A DNA stretch of 64,000 nt from DASYLJ01 sp964432595 (GCA_964432595.1 CAYSOF010000007.1:186001-250000), one strand, 5' to 3'; counted from the stretch's first letter, positions 34,713 to 44,136 are shown. The notes: a model not told the origin generated them from the letters alone. Made by a program: numbers and translations.

Positions 34713-35783
34713 CGTGCGGCCACCTTCTCCGCGCGTGCAGCCGCCAACACCTGCCGCAGCGGCACGAGCGCGTAGAGCCGACGGAGGTCGGGCTTCGTCG
34801 TGCCGAGGATGCCGAGGGCGAAGGCGTAGTCCGCCTACGCCTGGATCGTCGCGGGAAGCGGATCGGTGGTGATGTGGGTGTTTCGGAACGCGCTGTCGAC
34901 GACCCCGGGCGGCAGGTCCTTCGACGTGATGCGCTCGATCTCGGCGTTGACGATCTTCTTCGCCGTGTCGGGCTGCTCGGCGTTGAACTGCACCGCCGCG
35001 TCGACATGGGCCTGGAGGATCGCCTTGACGAACTCGGGCTGCGCCTCGAGAAACGCGCGCCGGGCGACGACCACCGTCGTCGAGAAGCGGCGATCGGGCC
35101 ACTGATCGCGCTCCTCGAGGAAGACCTGCCGTTGCCCTCCGCCAGGAGCCGCGACACCCAGGGCTCGGCCATCTAGGCGCCATCGATCGTCCCCTCGCGG
35201 AACAGCGCGAAGATGTTGGCCGGCTGCGTCGGCAGGATCTGCACCGTGCCGCCCGTTGTCCGCGGGCGCCAGGCCGTTCTTCTGGAGATAGTAGCGGAGC
35301 GCGACGTCCTGCGTGCCACTGAGCTGCGGCGTGCGAAGGTCCTGCCCGCGAGATCGGCGGGCGTGGTGATGTCGCTTCGGGCCGGACGATGAACATCGCC
35401 CCGCCGCTCGACGCACCCGGCGATCACGCGGAGCGCGTCGCCCTTACTCTTGACAAAGCCATTGATGGCCGAGCTCGAGCCGACAAAGCCGATGTCGACC
35501 TCGCAGGCGAAGAGCGCCTCGATCAGCGCCGGACCGCCGGCGAACGTCTTCACGGCAAGGATCGCATCGTGCCGAGCGCGCGGGCGAACGTCTGGCGCTC
35601 GACGCCGACGATCGCGGCAGCGTGTGTCAGGTTCGGGAAGTACGCGAGCCGCCCCGGCGGTGGGGAGGTGGCGGCGTGGATGGGCTTCGCCGGCGTGACC
35701 AACGCAGCGGCGGTGAGCGCGGAAAGAATGAGGAGGGCGGCGCCGAGCGCGCCCATGCGAGCGATCGTACGGAACGGGTTCAT
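34709..35783 (-). pseudogene. ABC transporter substrate-binding protein (sulfonate/nitrate/taurine type), frameshifted
   Basis: Begins at ATG 35783 with a signal peptide (MNPFRTIARMGALGAALLILSALTAAAL) and the typical first strand GRLAYFPNLTHAAAIVG. After a frame change: KTFAGGPALIEALFACEVDIGFVGSSSAINGF; later ATPQLSGTQDVALRYYLQKNGL-like and ILPTQPANIFALFREGTIDGAWMAEPWVSRL; then FSTTVVVARRAFLEAQPEFVKAIL to the C-terminus. At least four frameshifts and an in-frame TAG (34833-34835, within TIQA-stop-ADYAFALG) interrupt it. It heads the decayed three-gene operon. Confidence 0.82.
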
Positions 35784-36071
35784 CGTAGGGTCTTCCGGGA
35801 CGTCGAGGGTGGGGTGGGAATGAAAAAGGCTCGGAAGCGTGATCTCCCAGGCCTTCGGACCTCGACGTCGGAGCCGCTGATGAATCAGCCGGCAGCGAAC
35901 GCGGCGCGACCGCAGGTAGGGGAAACGTCCCGGGCCTCGGTACACCAACAGGCCGTGCGCGCGGCGATCACGGTGGCGATCTGACATGCGGCCCGCTGGC
36001 GTGCCAACGCGCTGCTTGCGGCGATACGATTCCGACTTGCCGTCCGCCGTCCGGGACGGGTACCACGGAGC

Positions 36072-39000
36072 ATGTCGCCCATCGCCCTGCTCGCCCTGCT
36101 CGTCCTCCTGGCGGCGCCCGCCGCCGCGTGTCCGCCGGGAGGCTGCTCCCTGCCCGGGGGCAAGTCGCCTGCGACCGACTGCTACGTCGAGTTCGACGGC
36201 CCCGTCGGCAGCGGGCAGCGCGTGCGGTGCACCGACGGCGACCCCGGCTGCGACACCGACGGAGTCGTGAACGGCTCGTGCCGCTTCCTGGTGACGGCCT
36301 GCACGAACGTCACCGATCCCGGCCTTCCCCGCTGCAACCCGACCAGCCTCACCGACTTCCGCATTCGCGAGCTGCGGAAGGACCCGACCGCAAACTTGCA
36401 GCTGTCGCTGCTCGGTCAGGCGGTGCGCGACCTCGGCGACGGTCAGCAGTGCACCGAGCCCGTGCCGCTCTACATCCGGCTCGAGCCCCGCAAGAAGTTC
36501 CGCCGCGTGACCCGTCGGCTCCGCTCAGTCGCCCTGACGCCATCGGGACGTCGCGACGTCGACGGCATCCGCTTCGTCTGCGACCCGTCGCCCACGTGGC
36601 GTCGCCCGACGATCGGCTACGCTCGAGCGCACGTGGTGCAGAACCCCGCGCAGCTCATCGACGGCCCCATGGCGCGCGGTCGCCTCGGCGACATCCTGCT
36701 CGTGAACGACAAGCTGCAGGCGATCATCCAGCAGCCCGGGCGCTCCATGTTCGGCATCGGGACGTACGGCGGGACCATCATCGACGCGGACGCCCAGCGG
36801 AACTTCGGCGACGAGCGCGACCACTTCGAGGAGCTCGCCCCGGCCATCAACATCGAGAACACGGCGAACTTCACGAACGTGCAGATCCTGAACGACGGCA
36901 CCGACGGCAATCCCGCCGTCGTGCGCGCGACGGGGCCCGACGATCTGCTCGACTTCATCAACGCCAGCTCGGTCGTCGCCGGCGCCGGCTTCACGTTCCC
37001 GGCGAGCGCGGACGACCGCGACCTGCCGGTCGAGGTGCAGACCGACTACACGCTGGCGCCCGGGGAGAACGCCATCCGCATCGACACGACGGTGACGAAC
37101 CTCGACCCGGCGCCGCTCGCGATCTTCCTCGGCGAGACGCTGAACGGCTCGGGCGAGGTGTCCGTCTTCCAGCCCGGCTACGGCTTCGGCCAGCCGCTCG
37201 TCACGACGGTCTGTCCCGCCTCGACGTGGGTGCCGTGCGCCGGCGGCCAGTGCGATCCGTGCAACCTGATCGCCTACCCCGGCGAAGGCGCCGCGGGGAA
37301 TCTCGCCTACGGGCACGTGCACGGACAGAACGGGAGCACGAGCTTCAGCGTCAGCGGCGTCACGATCCAGCTCTTCGGCAACCAGGTGCTGTTCGTGCTG
37401 ATCGGCATCGCACAGCCGAACTTCCAGCTCGCACCCGCGGGCGCGCCGGGCGACGCGGTCACGGTCACGAGCTGGTTCGTCGTCGGCCACGGCGGCGTCG
37501 AGGTCGTCACCGAGGCGCGGAACCGCCTCCAGGGCGTCGTCACCGGCACGCTGAGCGGCACGGTCACGTCGGGCGGCGAACCACTCACCGGCGCGGAGAT
37601 CAGCGTGATCGGTCCGCCGATTCCGGGCGGGACGACGGCGAACGTGGTGACGAACCTCTTCGCCGACATCGACGGGCGGTACTCCGTGACGCTGCCGCCG
37701 GGCGATTACACCGTGCGCGCGAACCGCGACGGCAGCCGCGTCGCGACGCCCGACGGCGCCCCGGTGACGATCACTGCCGGTGCCACGACCACGCAGGACT
37801 TCACGCTGCCGAAGCCTGGCTACTTGAGGGTATTCGTGCGCGACGACGGCGGTGAGCTCGGGCCGGCACGGGTCTGGGTCGTCGGGTTCGACCCGAGCCC
37901 CGATCCCGGCAGCGCCCAGAACATCGCCGGCGTCATCGACAACCTGACCGGCGTCTTCGGCGAGCTGCGCGAGGACGGCTTGCCGTTCGGCATCGCGGCA
38001 GCCGCCGTCGCGGTCCCCGGCGGGTGGGCGTCCATCGACCTCGAGCCCGGCGACTACCAGGTCGTGGTGGCCCGCGGCTCCCGGTACTCGGCGTACAGCG
38101 CACCCGTCACCATCACCGAAGATGCCGTGACCGACGTCGAGGCGACCATCGCGCGCGTCGTCGACACGCCCGGCTTCGTCACGACGGAGTTCCACATCCA
38201 CTCGCTGCCGAGCCCCGACTCGGAGGTCTCGTTCCGGGATCGTGTCGCGACGCAGCTCGCCGAGGGCATCGACTTCTTCACCCCGTCGGAACACGACATC
38301 CGCGTCGACTACGCGCCGTACGTGGACTCCTTCGGCTGGCGTGACCTGATCGCCACGGCGCCCAGCGCCGAGATCACGACGTTCGACTACGGCCACTTCA
38401 ACAGCTGGCCGGTGACCGTCGACCCGAGCCAGATCAACGGCGGCTCGGTCGACTGGGGCCGCGCCGGGATCGCGCCGGGCCAGGACTTCCCGTCGCTCGG
38501 CAGCTTCAGCCTGACGCCGGGCGAGATCTTCGAGGCCGCACACGCCGATCCGCGGCCGAACCTGGTGCAGATCAACCACATCGACAGCTTCTTCAACACG
38601 AGCGGGCTCGACATCGACACCGCCGAGAACGACATCGGACCGCCGCAGTCGCACACGCCGGGCGGAGCGCGCCGGCTCGATCCGGCCGTCGCCAACTACT
38701 TCGACGACCGCTTCGAGTCGCTCGAGGTGTGGAACGGCAGCCAGAGCGCGTTCCTCGGCCAGAACATGGGCGACTGGATCAACATGCTGAACCAGGGGAT
38801 CCTGCGCACCGCGGTCGCCAACTCCGACTCGCACGAGCGGCGCACGAACGGCGGCAGCGTCCGCAGCTACGTCGCGTCGGCCGTCACCGATCCCGCCGCG
38901 CTGTGGAGCGAGGCCGACAACCTCGCCGCGAACGTCGTCGCCGGCCGTGCGATCGGGACGAACGCACCGTTCGTCCGCATCGAGGCGACGTCGGGCGACG

Positions 39001-39515
39001 CCGTCGCCGGGCTGTCGCTCGATCGTCCGACGGTGATTCCCGTCACCGGCGGCACCGCGACCGTGACCGTCGCGGTGACGAGCCCGCACTGGGCGGAGTT
39101 CGACCGCATCGAGCTGTACGTGAACAGCCCCACCGAGCGCTGGGACCACGACGCCAATCCCGCGACGCGCCCGCGCTACCGCGTGACACCGCAGCAGGTG
39201 CAGCAGGCCGGCGCCGATTTCACGGTGACCGCCGACGGCGGCCGGCTCCAGGCCACGGCGACGTTCACGCTCGCCGACGTGACGGAGGACACGTGGGTGC
39301 TGGCGCTCGTCAAGGGCACGCCCGGCACGTCGCGGCCGCTGTTCCCGGTGCAGCCGTTCGGGATCGACCCGGCGACCAACACGACGCTCGCCGATCTCGT
39401 CGACGGCAACCTCGGCGAAGGCGGCGAGCCGGCGCTGGCGTTCACGAACGCGCTCTACCTCGACGTCGCGCCGGCCGGATGGACGCCGCCCGGCGTGCGT
39501 CTCGTACCGCCGTGA
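36072..39515 (+). CDS. Large secreted PHP-domain protein
   Basis: 1147 residues. Signal peptide (ends AAAC) and a Cys-rich start. A beta-rich region (about 200-470) is followed by two carboxypeptidase-regulatory-like Ig folds (GTVTSGGEPLTGAEISV...GRYSVTLPPGDYTVRANRDG; LEPGDYQVVVARG). A PHP metal-dependent phosphoesterase domain begins at FHIHSLPSPDS (His708, His710) and continues with GIDFFTPSEHD, QINHID and a late ANSDSHERR. The metal-binding His/Asp residues therefore look complete. PHP enzymes hydrolyse phosphoesters with a tri-metal centre; a secreted one with Ig modules is unusual. The ATG is the first with a good signal peptide; the ribosome-binding site is weak. Stands alone. Confidence 0.85.
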   Translation: MSPIALLALLVLLAAPAAACPPGGCSLPGGKSPATDCYVEFDGPVGSGQRVRCTDGDPGCDTDGVVNGSCRFLVTACTNVTDPGLPRCNPTSLTDFRIRELRKDPTANLQLSLLGQAVRDLGDGQQCTEPVPLYIRLEPRKKFRRVTRRLRSVALTPSGRRDVDGIRFVCDPSPTWRRPTIGYARAHVVQNPAQLIDGPMARGRLGDILLVNDKLQAIIQQPGRSMFGIGTYGGTIIDADAQRNFGDERDHFEELAPAINIENTANFTNVQILNDGTDGNPAVVRATGPDDLLDFINASSVVAGAGFTFPASADDRDLPVEVQTDYTLAPGENAIRIDTTVTNLDPAPLAIFLGETLNGSGEVSVFQPGYGFGQPLVTTVCPASTWVPCAGGQCDPCNLIAYPGEGAAGNLAYGHVHGQNGSTSFSVSGVTIQLFGNQVLFVLIGIAQPNFQLAPAGAPGDAVTVTSWFVVGHGGVEVVTEARNRLQGVVTGTLSGTVTSGGEPLTGAEISVIGPPIPGGTTANVVTNLFADIDGRYSVTLPPGDYTVRANRDGSRVATPDGAPVTITAGATTTQDFTLPKPGYLRVFVRDDGGELGPARVWVVGFDPSPDPGSAQNIAGVIDNLTGVFGELREDGLPFGIAAAAVAVPGGWASIDLEPGDYQVVVARGSRYSAYSAPVTITEDAVTDVEATIARVVDTPGFVTTEFHIHSLPSPDSEVSFRDRVATQLAEGIDFFTPSEHDIRVDYAPYVDSFGWRDLIATAPSAEITTFDYGHFNSWPVTVDPSQINGGSVDWGRAGIAPGQDFPSLGSFSLTPGEIFEAAHADPRPNLVQINHIDSFFNTSGLDIDTAENDIGPPQSHTPGGARRLDPAVANYFDDRFESLEVWNGSQSAFLGQNMGDWINMLNQGILRTAVANSDSHERRTNGGSVRSYVASAVTDPAALWSEADNLAANVVAGRAIGTNAPFVRIEATSGDAVAGLSLDRPTVIPVTGGTATVTVAVTSPHWAEFDRIELYVNSPTERWDHDANPATRPRYRVTPQQVQQAGADFTVTADGGRLQATATFTLADVTEDTWVLALVKGTPGTSRPLFPVQPFGIDPATNTTLADLVDGNLGEGGEPALAFTNALYLDVAPAGWTPPGVRLVPP

Positions 39516-39579
39516 GGATGCGCACGGCGAGTGCTGCGCGTTCACGTCGACGCGCGCGCTCGCCGATATTCCATCCACG

Positions 39580-39786
39580 ATGACGGCGATCGCCACCGGC
39601 GTGTCTCTGATCCGCGACGCGGGCGCGTTGCTCGAGCGGAGCGCACGCACGTTGACGTCGCCCGAGGGCGATCTCGCCGGCGCGGTCACCGACGTCGTGA
39701 CGGCGCGGCTCCTCTTCGCGAGCGGCACGCTGCTGATCGGCGAATCGCAGGAGCAGACGCGGCACCTGCTCGACGTGTTCGCCTAG
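39580..39786 (+). CDS. Small protein resembling a flagellar rod C-terminal helix
   Basis: 68 residues. The C-terminal half (DLAGAVTDVVTARLLFASGTLLIGESQEQTRHLLDVF) has the heptad and residue pattern of the C-terminal helix of FlgC/FlgE-type rod and hook proteins (DLxxEMVxMxxAxxAYxAN...). The N-terminal half (ATGVSLIRDAGALLERSA) could be the partner helix, giving a short helical hairpin. Similar tiny proteins occur away from flagellar operons. Its TAG and the TAG of the convergent DUF423 gene share one CTAG palindrome. Coding status is likely; the flagellar likeness is inference. Confidence 0.55.
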   Translation: MTAIATGVSLIRDAGALLERSARTLTSPEGDLAGAVTDVVTARLLFASGTLLIGESQEQTRHLLDVFA

Positions 39787-40130
39787 CCGCGCCAGGCGCT
39801 CCAGGCGAGCACGAGCCAGCCGACGATGAAGCACACGCCGCCGAGCGGCGTGATCGCCCCGAGCCAGCGCGTGTCGGTCAGCACCAGCGCGTAGAGGCTG
39901 CCCGAGAAGAGCACCGTCCCCGCGAGGAAGAGCCACGCGGCACCCGGGCTCCCGGCGCGCGCCGCCACGAGGATGCCGAGCGCGTGGTACATGTGGTAGC
40001 GCGCCCCGGTCTCGAACACCGCCAGCATGTCCGGTGTCACCCGCGCGCGCAGCCCGTGGGCGCCGAAGGCCCCCATCGCCACCGCCAGCGCCGCCGACAC
40101 CGCTCCCAGCACGAACAGCAGTCGCTCCAT
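39783..40130 (-). CDS. DUF423 family small membrane protein
   Basis: 115 residues with four hydrophobic segments. MERLLFVLGAVSAALAVAMGAFGAHGLRARV at the N-terminus, with the conserved GAFGAHGL and the later RYHMYHALGILVAA, is diagnostic of the DUF423 (YgdD-like) family of inner-membrane proteins of unknown function. The ATG 40130 begins the family homology; the much longer upstream frame has no likeness to anything. It shares its stop tetranucleotide with the convergent small gene. Confidence 0.9.
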   Translation of the reverse strand: MERLLFVLGAVSAALAVAMGAFGAHGLRARVTPDMLAVFETGARYHMYHALGILVAARAGSPGAAWLFLAGTVLFSGSLYALVLTDTRWLGAITPLGGVCFIVGWLVLAWSAWRG

Positions 40131-40196
40131 CGCGGCGCACCGTAGCAGAAAATTTTCCTTGCTCCCTCCGCGCCCCCGCAGTACGACGGCTCGGTC

Positions 40197-41735
40197 ATGC
40201 GCGTCGCTCTGCTGTCCGCGCTCGCCCTGGGCATGACGGTCGCCACCGCCGCCGCCCAGCTCGATCCCTCCATCGACCCGTTCATGTGCTACCGCGCGAA
40301 GCCGTCGCGCGGCACGGTGCGGTTTCCCGGTGTCGGCGGCGTCGTGCTCGGCGATCGCTTCCAGACCGCCGCCGCCGACCTGCCCAAGAGTCGTAGTCTC
40401 TGCACGCCGGCCGACGTCGACGACAACGGCACGCTCGACGATTCGACGCAGCTGACGGGGTACCAGCACCGCACGCCCGAAGGTATCGCGAAGCACGTCC
40501 CCCAGACGCGGCTGCACGTCACGAACCAGCTCGGCACGCTGACGGTCGACACGCTCCGCGTGCAGAGCCTGCTGACGCCGGCGAACCTCGATCCCGACGT
40601 CGATCCCGAGGCGCCCGAGGCCGACGAGCACGACCTCGACGGCTACACCTGCTACGACATTCGTCGCACCCGCGGGACGCCGCCGCTGCCACGCGACCTG
40701 ACGGTCACCGTCGCGGACCAGTTCAGCGACGACGAGCCGCGCACCTACGACGTTCGTCGCGTCCGCCAGCTGTGCGTGCCCACCGAGGTCGCCGAGCAGG
40801 GCATCAAGCATCCTACCGAAGGCCTAATGTGCTATCGCGTCCGGCGCGCGCGCACGTCGCGCCGGCCCGAGCCGGGGCGCCGCCTGAATCTGCGCGACGG
40901 CTTCGGCCCGCAGATCGTCGACCCGGTGCGCGAGGACATGCTCTGCCTGCCGTCGATCGTCGACGACGAGCGCTGCAACGGCTCGACCGCGTTCTGCTCG
41001 CGGCGCTACGACCAGGTGTCGTACGCGACGACGCACAATGCGATGACGAACGCGGACGAGGGCTGGACGTTCCCGAACCAGCAGCACGGCATCAGCCGTC
41101 AGCTCGACGACGGCATCCGCGCGCTGATGCTCGACACGCACTACTTCGAGGACGAGCCCTACCTCTGTCACGCGTACTGCGAGCTCGGGAAAGAGCCGCT
41201 GGTCGACGGGCTCGCGAAGATCAAGCGCTTCCTCGATCGGCGTCCGAACGACGTCGTCACGATCATCTTCGAGGCGTACGTCGACGAGGAGGACGTCGAC
41301 CTGGCGTTCGACGAGGCCGAGCTGCTCGACTACCTGCACGAGCAGCCGGTCGGCCAGCCGTGGCCCACGCTGCGCGAGCTGGTCGACAGCGGGCGGCGGC
41401 TCGTCGTCTTCACCGACGAGCGCGGCGAGGAGCCGTGGCACCACTACGTCTGGGATTACGCGTCCGAGACGCACTACTCGTTCGAGAACCCGGCCCAGTT
41501 CAGCTGCGCGCCGAACCGGGGCAACCCGAACCACAGCCTCTTCATCCTGAACCACTTCCTGACGCAGGTGGTGGGCGGCGCCGCGCTGGCGCGGCAGGTC
41601 AACTTCAACCCGCTGTTCATCGACCGGGCGCTGCAGTGTCAGGAGGAGCGAAACCGCCTGCCGAACTTCGTGACGGTCGATTTCCACGACATCGGCGACG
41701 TCTTCTACGTCGTGGACGCCCTGAACGGGCCCTGA
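40197..41735 (+). CDS. Secreted PI-PLC X-domain-like protein with N-terminal MCYR repeats
   Basis: 512 residues. Signal peptide ends ATAAAQ. Residues 28-255 hold three copies of a roughly 70-residue module starting FMCYRAK / YTCYDIRRTRG / LMCYRVRRAR, each followed by a VxxxDxF segment and ending L-C-x-P. From about 265 follows a TIM-barrel phosphodiesterase domain of the PI-PLC X type with both catalytic His (His280 in THNAM, His325 in LCHAYC), plus MLDTHYF and DVVTIIFEAYVDEEDV. It would cleave phosphoinositides, GPI-type anchors or a similar diester outside the cell. Stop at 41735; divergent from the DUF423 gene. Confidence 0.87.
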   Translation: MRVALLSALALGMTVATAAAQLDPSIDPFMCYRAKPSRGTVRFPGVGGVVLGDRFQTAAADLPKSRSLCTPADVDDNGTLDDSTQLTGYQHRTPEGIAKHVPQTRLHVTNQLGTLTVDTLRVQSLLTPANLDPDVDPEAPEADEHDLDGYTCYDIRRTRGTPPLPRDLTVTVADQFSDDEPRTYDVRRVRQLCVPTEVAEQGIKHPTEGLMCYRVRRARTSRRPEPGRRLNLRDGFGPQIVDPVREDMLCLPSIVDDERCNGSTAFCSRRYDQVSYATTHNAMTNADEGWTFPNQQHGISRQLDDGIRALMLDTHYFEDEPYLCHAYCELGKEPLVDGLAKIKRFLDRRPNDVVTIIFEAYVDEEDVDLAFDEAELLDYLHEQPVGQPWPTLRELVDSGRRLVVFTDERGEEPWHHYVWDYASETHYSFENPAQFSCAPNRGNPNHSLFILNHFLTQVVGGAALARQVNFNPLFIDRALQCQEERNRLPNFVTVDFHDIGDVFYVVDALNGP

Positions 41736-41827
41736 AAAACGGGTCGCACGGTCGGACGGCCTCGGGTATAGCTCGAAGGACCGCCGACGATGAACGCCCT
41801 GCACATACCGCCACGGCCGGGGACCGC

Positions 41828-43060
41828 GTGACCCGGGTCGGAACCGTCATCTTCCGCAGCTTCTGGACCACCCTCGCCTTCGGCGGAGCCCTGGGCGAGT
41901 GGGTGCTCTGGTGCTGGTTCACGGGCCCGCCGCAGGCGCGCTGGGTGCACGTCGCGGTGGTGCTGGGACTGACCACGGTGAACCGCATCGCGGCGGAGAT
42001 CTTCGAGCAGGAGACCTATCGCGCCCCGCTTGCCAGCCCGGCGGCGGCCGTCGTGCTCGGCGCCGGGTTCATGGCGGCGGCGGGCGCGGTGACGCTCGGG
42101 CTCGCCGCGGGCGCCTGGCTGCTGGCCGACATGCTGATCGCCTTTCCCGCCGAGGCGGGTGCGGTGGCGGGACCGGTGGGCGCGCGGCTCGGGCCGGGTT
42201 TCGCGTTGATCGCGCCGATCGTCGTCTGGGCGGCGGCGGGTACCATCGCGTACGGCTATCTCGTCGGACACGGGCGGTTGCGCGTCACGCGGCTCGACGT
42301 CCCGATCGACGACCTGCCGTCGGCCCTCGACGGCTTCCGCATCGTCCACGTGAGCGACCTGCACCTGGGTCCGTTCGCGCACCGCGGCGCGCTGCGGGCG
42401 GCGTTCGACCGCGTGCGGACGCTCGAGCCCGACATCGTGTGCCTCACGGGCGACCTGGTCGACTCGTCGCGCTCGGACCTGGATCACTGGGGCCCGGAGC
42501 TGTCGCGGCTGACGGCGCCGTACGGGGTGTTCGCGATCCTCGGCAACCACGATCGTCACGCGGGTGCCGACGCGGTGGAGGCGATGATCGCGCGTCACAC
42601 GTCGTGGGAGCTGCTGCGCGATCGCGTGGGCACGGTCGCGGTCGACGGCGCGCGGCTCTATCTGATCGGACTGGACGATCGTCACGTGCGCGAGGCGCAC
42701 GTCGCGCTGCCGGGGTTGTTGGCGACGGTCCCGAAAGGCGCGCCGTGCATCTTGATGGTGCACCAGCCGGGCGCGTTCAAGAAGACGTCGTCGTCGGGCA
42801 TTCCGCTGACGCTGGCGGGCCACACGCACGGCGGTCAGGTGGCGGTGCCGGGCGTGCCGAAGCTCAACCCGGCGCGCCTGCTGATGACGCGATTCGACGC
42901 GGGGACGTTCGAGCGCGACGGCGCGCTGCTGCACGTGAACCGCGGTCTCGGCGTGAGCGGCCAGCGGCTCCGCGTCGGCGTCCCGCGCGAGATCACCGTC
43001 GTGACGCTGCGCCGTCGCCGTCCCTCAGCGTTGACAGCCCCACAGGCCGCTGTTAGCTAG
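41828..43060 (+). CDS. Membrane-anchored metallophosphoesterase
   Basis: 410 residues. The N-terminal 150 residues form about four transmembrane helices; residues 165-400 are a calcineurin-like phosphoesterase with all blocks: VHVSDLHLG (DxH), GDLVDSS, GNHDRH, MVHQPG and GHTHGGQ. The YkuE/YaeI-type family hydrolyses phosphoesters such as UDP-diacylglucosamine or phospholipids at the membrane. The GTG at 41828 is chosen as the first codon near a GGGGA site and before the first helix. Related in layout to the interrupted gene at 62579-63892. Confidence 0.87.
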   Translation: MTRVGTVIFRSFWTTLAFGGALGEWVLWCWFTGPPQARWVHVAVVLGLTTVNRIAAEIFEQETYRAPLASPAAAVVLGAGFMAAAGAVTLGLAAGAWLLADMLIAFPAEAGAVAGPVGARLGPGFALIAPIVVWAAAGTIAYGYLVGHGRLRVTRLDVPIDDLPSALDGFRIVHVSDLHLGPFAHRGALRAAFDRVRTLEPDIVCLTGDLVDSSRSDLDHWGPELSRLTAPYGVFAILGNHDRHAGADAVEAMIARHTSWELLRDRVGTVAVDGARLYLIGLDDRHVREAHVALPGLLATVPKGAPCILMVHQPGAFKKTSSSGIPLTLAGHTHGGQVAVPGVPKLNPARLLMTRFDAGTFERDGALLHVNRGLGVSGQRLRVGVPREITVVTLRRRRPSALTAPQAAVS

Positions 43061-43073
43061 GCCGTCCGCACGC

Positions 43074-43158
<85 letters not shown>

Positions 43159-43353
43159 CTTCGTAACCTGGCGTCGCCGCGTCGATGCCTCCGGCCGGCA
43201 GCCACCCGTTGCGGGAAGTCTCCCGGCGACCGGCGACTCTTCGTGCCTTGATGCTCCGCAAACGACCATCGGCACGTCGATCACGGCCGCGCCCATCCTT
43301 TCCCGTGCGCGGCACGGACGCGTCCTCCCCCCGCTGATCATCTATTATTTTCG

Positions 43354-43382
43354 TTGACATCATCTCCGCCGAGATCGTACGA
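43354..43382 (+). promoter_or_regulatory. Candidate promoter for the secreted protein at 43407
   Basis: TTGACA at 43354-43359, 17-nt spacer, then GTACGA as a weak -10. It lies in a short AT-richer patch (TCTATTATTTTCG) about 25 nt before the gene's SD hairpin. Confidence 0.35.
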
Positions 43383-43384
43383 CC

Positions 43385-43400
43385 TCCCCCGAACGGGGGA
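43385..43400 (+). promoter_or_regulatory. Hairpin covering the ribosome-binding site
   Basis: TCCCCC and GGGGGA pair around a GAAC loop; the 3' arm is the only Shine-Dalgarno-like sequence, 6 nt before ATG 43407. The stem would hide the ribosome-binding site unless melted. Confidence 0.4.
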
Positions 43401-43406
43401 CTGATC

Positions 43407-44048
43407 ATGCGAAGCTGCCGGACCCTCCTCATGGCGCTCGTCGCAGCCGCGACGCTCGTCGGATCCACATCCGTCGCTCATGCTCAAGGCTGCACGAGCG
43501 CGCCGCGCAACGACTGCCGCCAACCCGTCGACGAGGAAAAGGCGCGCGTCGACATTCAGAATCGCGCGCTGGACGCGAAGGATCGCTTCGCGTGGAAGTG
43601 GGCGGGACGCGCGTCTTTCAACATCCTGGGGTTCGGGAATCCCGTCACCACCAACGACGTCGTCGTGTGCCTCTACGACGCTTCTGCGCCCGGTGATCCC
43701 CTCATCTTCGAGCTGCGCGCCCCGGCGGCGAGCGCGTGCGGGACGCGCCCGTGCTGGAAGGCGACCTCGAGCGGCTTCAAATACAAGAACCCCGGCGGCG
43801 CCGGCACCGGCATCAGCGGCATCGTCCTCAAAGCGAGCACGATCGGCAAAGCGCAGGTGACGGTGAAGGCGCAAGGCACACCGCTCTCCGGCGCCGGATT
43901 GCCGACGCCGCCGCTGGCCACGCCGCTGCTCCTCCAGCTCCAGGTGATCGGCGAACGGTGCGTCCGGACGTACGTCGGCCTGAACGGGGTCGTGCGCAAT
44001 GAGCCCGGCACCTTCACCGCGAACGGATCACCGCAGCCGCCCTTCTAG
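43407..44048 (+). CDS. Secreted protein with recurring C-terminal beta-domain
   Basis: 213 residues. Signal peptide ends AHAQG. The rest is a single beta-rich domain: FAWKWAGRAS...NDVVVCLYD, CGTRPCWKATSSGFKYKNP, IVLKASTIGKAQVTVKAQG and LLQLQVIGERCVRTYVG. The same order of blocks occurs in the C-terminal third of the metalloprotease at 48055-49416 (TRYSLCLYRG, WKSRGAKGFAYEDA, VLTAGVAGKAKVVLKAKG, VAQLVRADTMQCF), so this is a mobile module, here standing alone. Four Cys probably form disulfides. Function unknown; likely surface or sorting related. Confidence 0.78.
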   Translation: MRSCRTLLMALVAAATLVGSTSVAHAQGCTSAPRNDCRQPVDEEKARVDIQNRALDAKDRFAWKWAGRASFNILGFGNPVTTNDVVVCLYDASAPGDPLIFELRAPAASACGTRPCWKATSSGFKYKNPGGAGTGISGIVLKASTIGKAQVTVKAQGTPLSGAGLPTPPLATPLLLQLQVIGERCVRTYVGLNGVVRNEPGTFTANGSPQPPF

Positions 44049-44136
44049 CGCGCGCCGCCCTCGACCACGTCTGCTCGGCCGGCCGTGGCACCCCGCCCCA
44101 CAATGAGATAACCGCTGCCCTCGGACGGAGGGCAGG

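Noticed and set aside
35885..36163. Minus-strand ORF upstream of the decayed binding protein, with a Cys-containing end (ACWCTEARDVSPTCG), as a possible leader peptide
   Set aside because: No ribosome-binding site or attenuator hairpin could be matched to it, and the rest of the ORF is Arg/Ala-rich shadow sequence.
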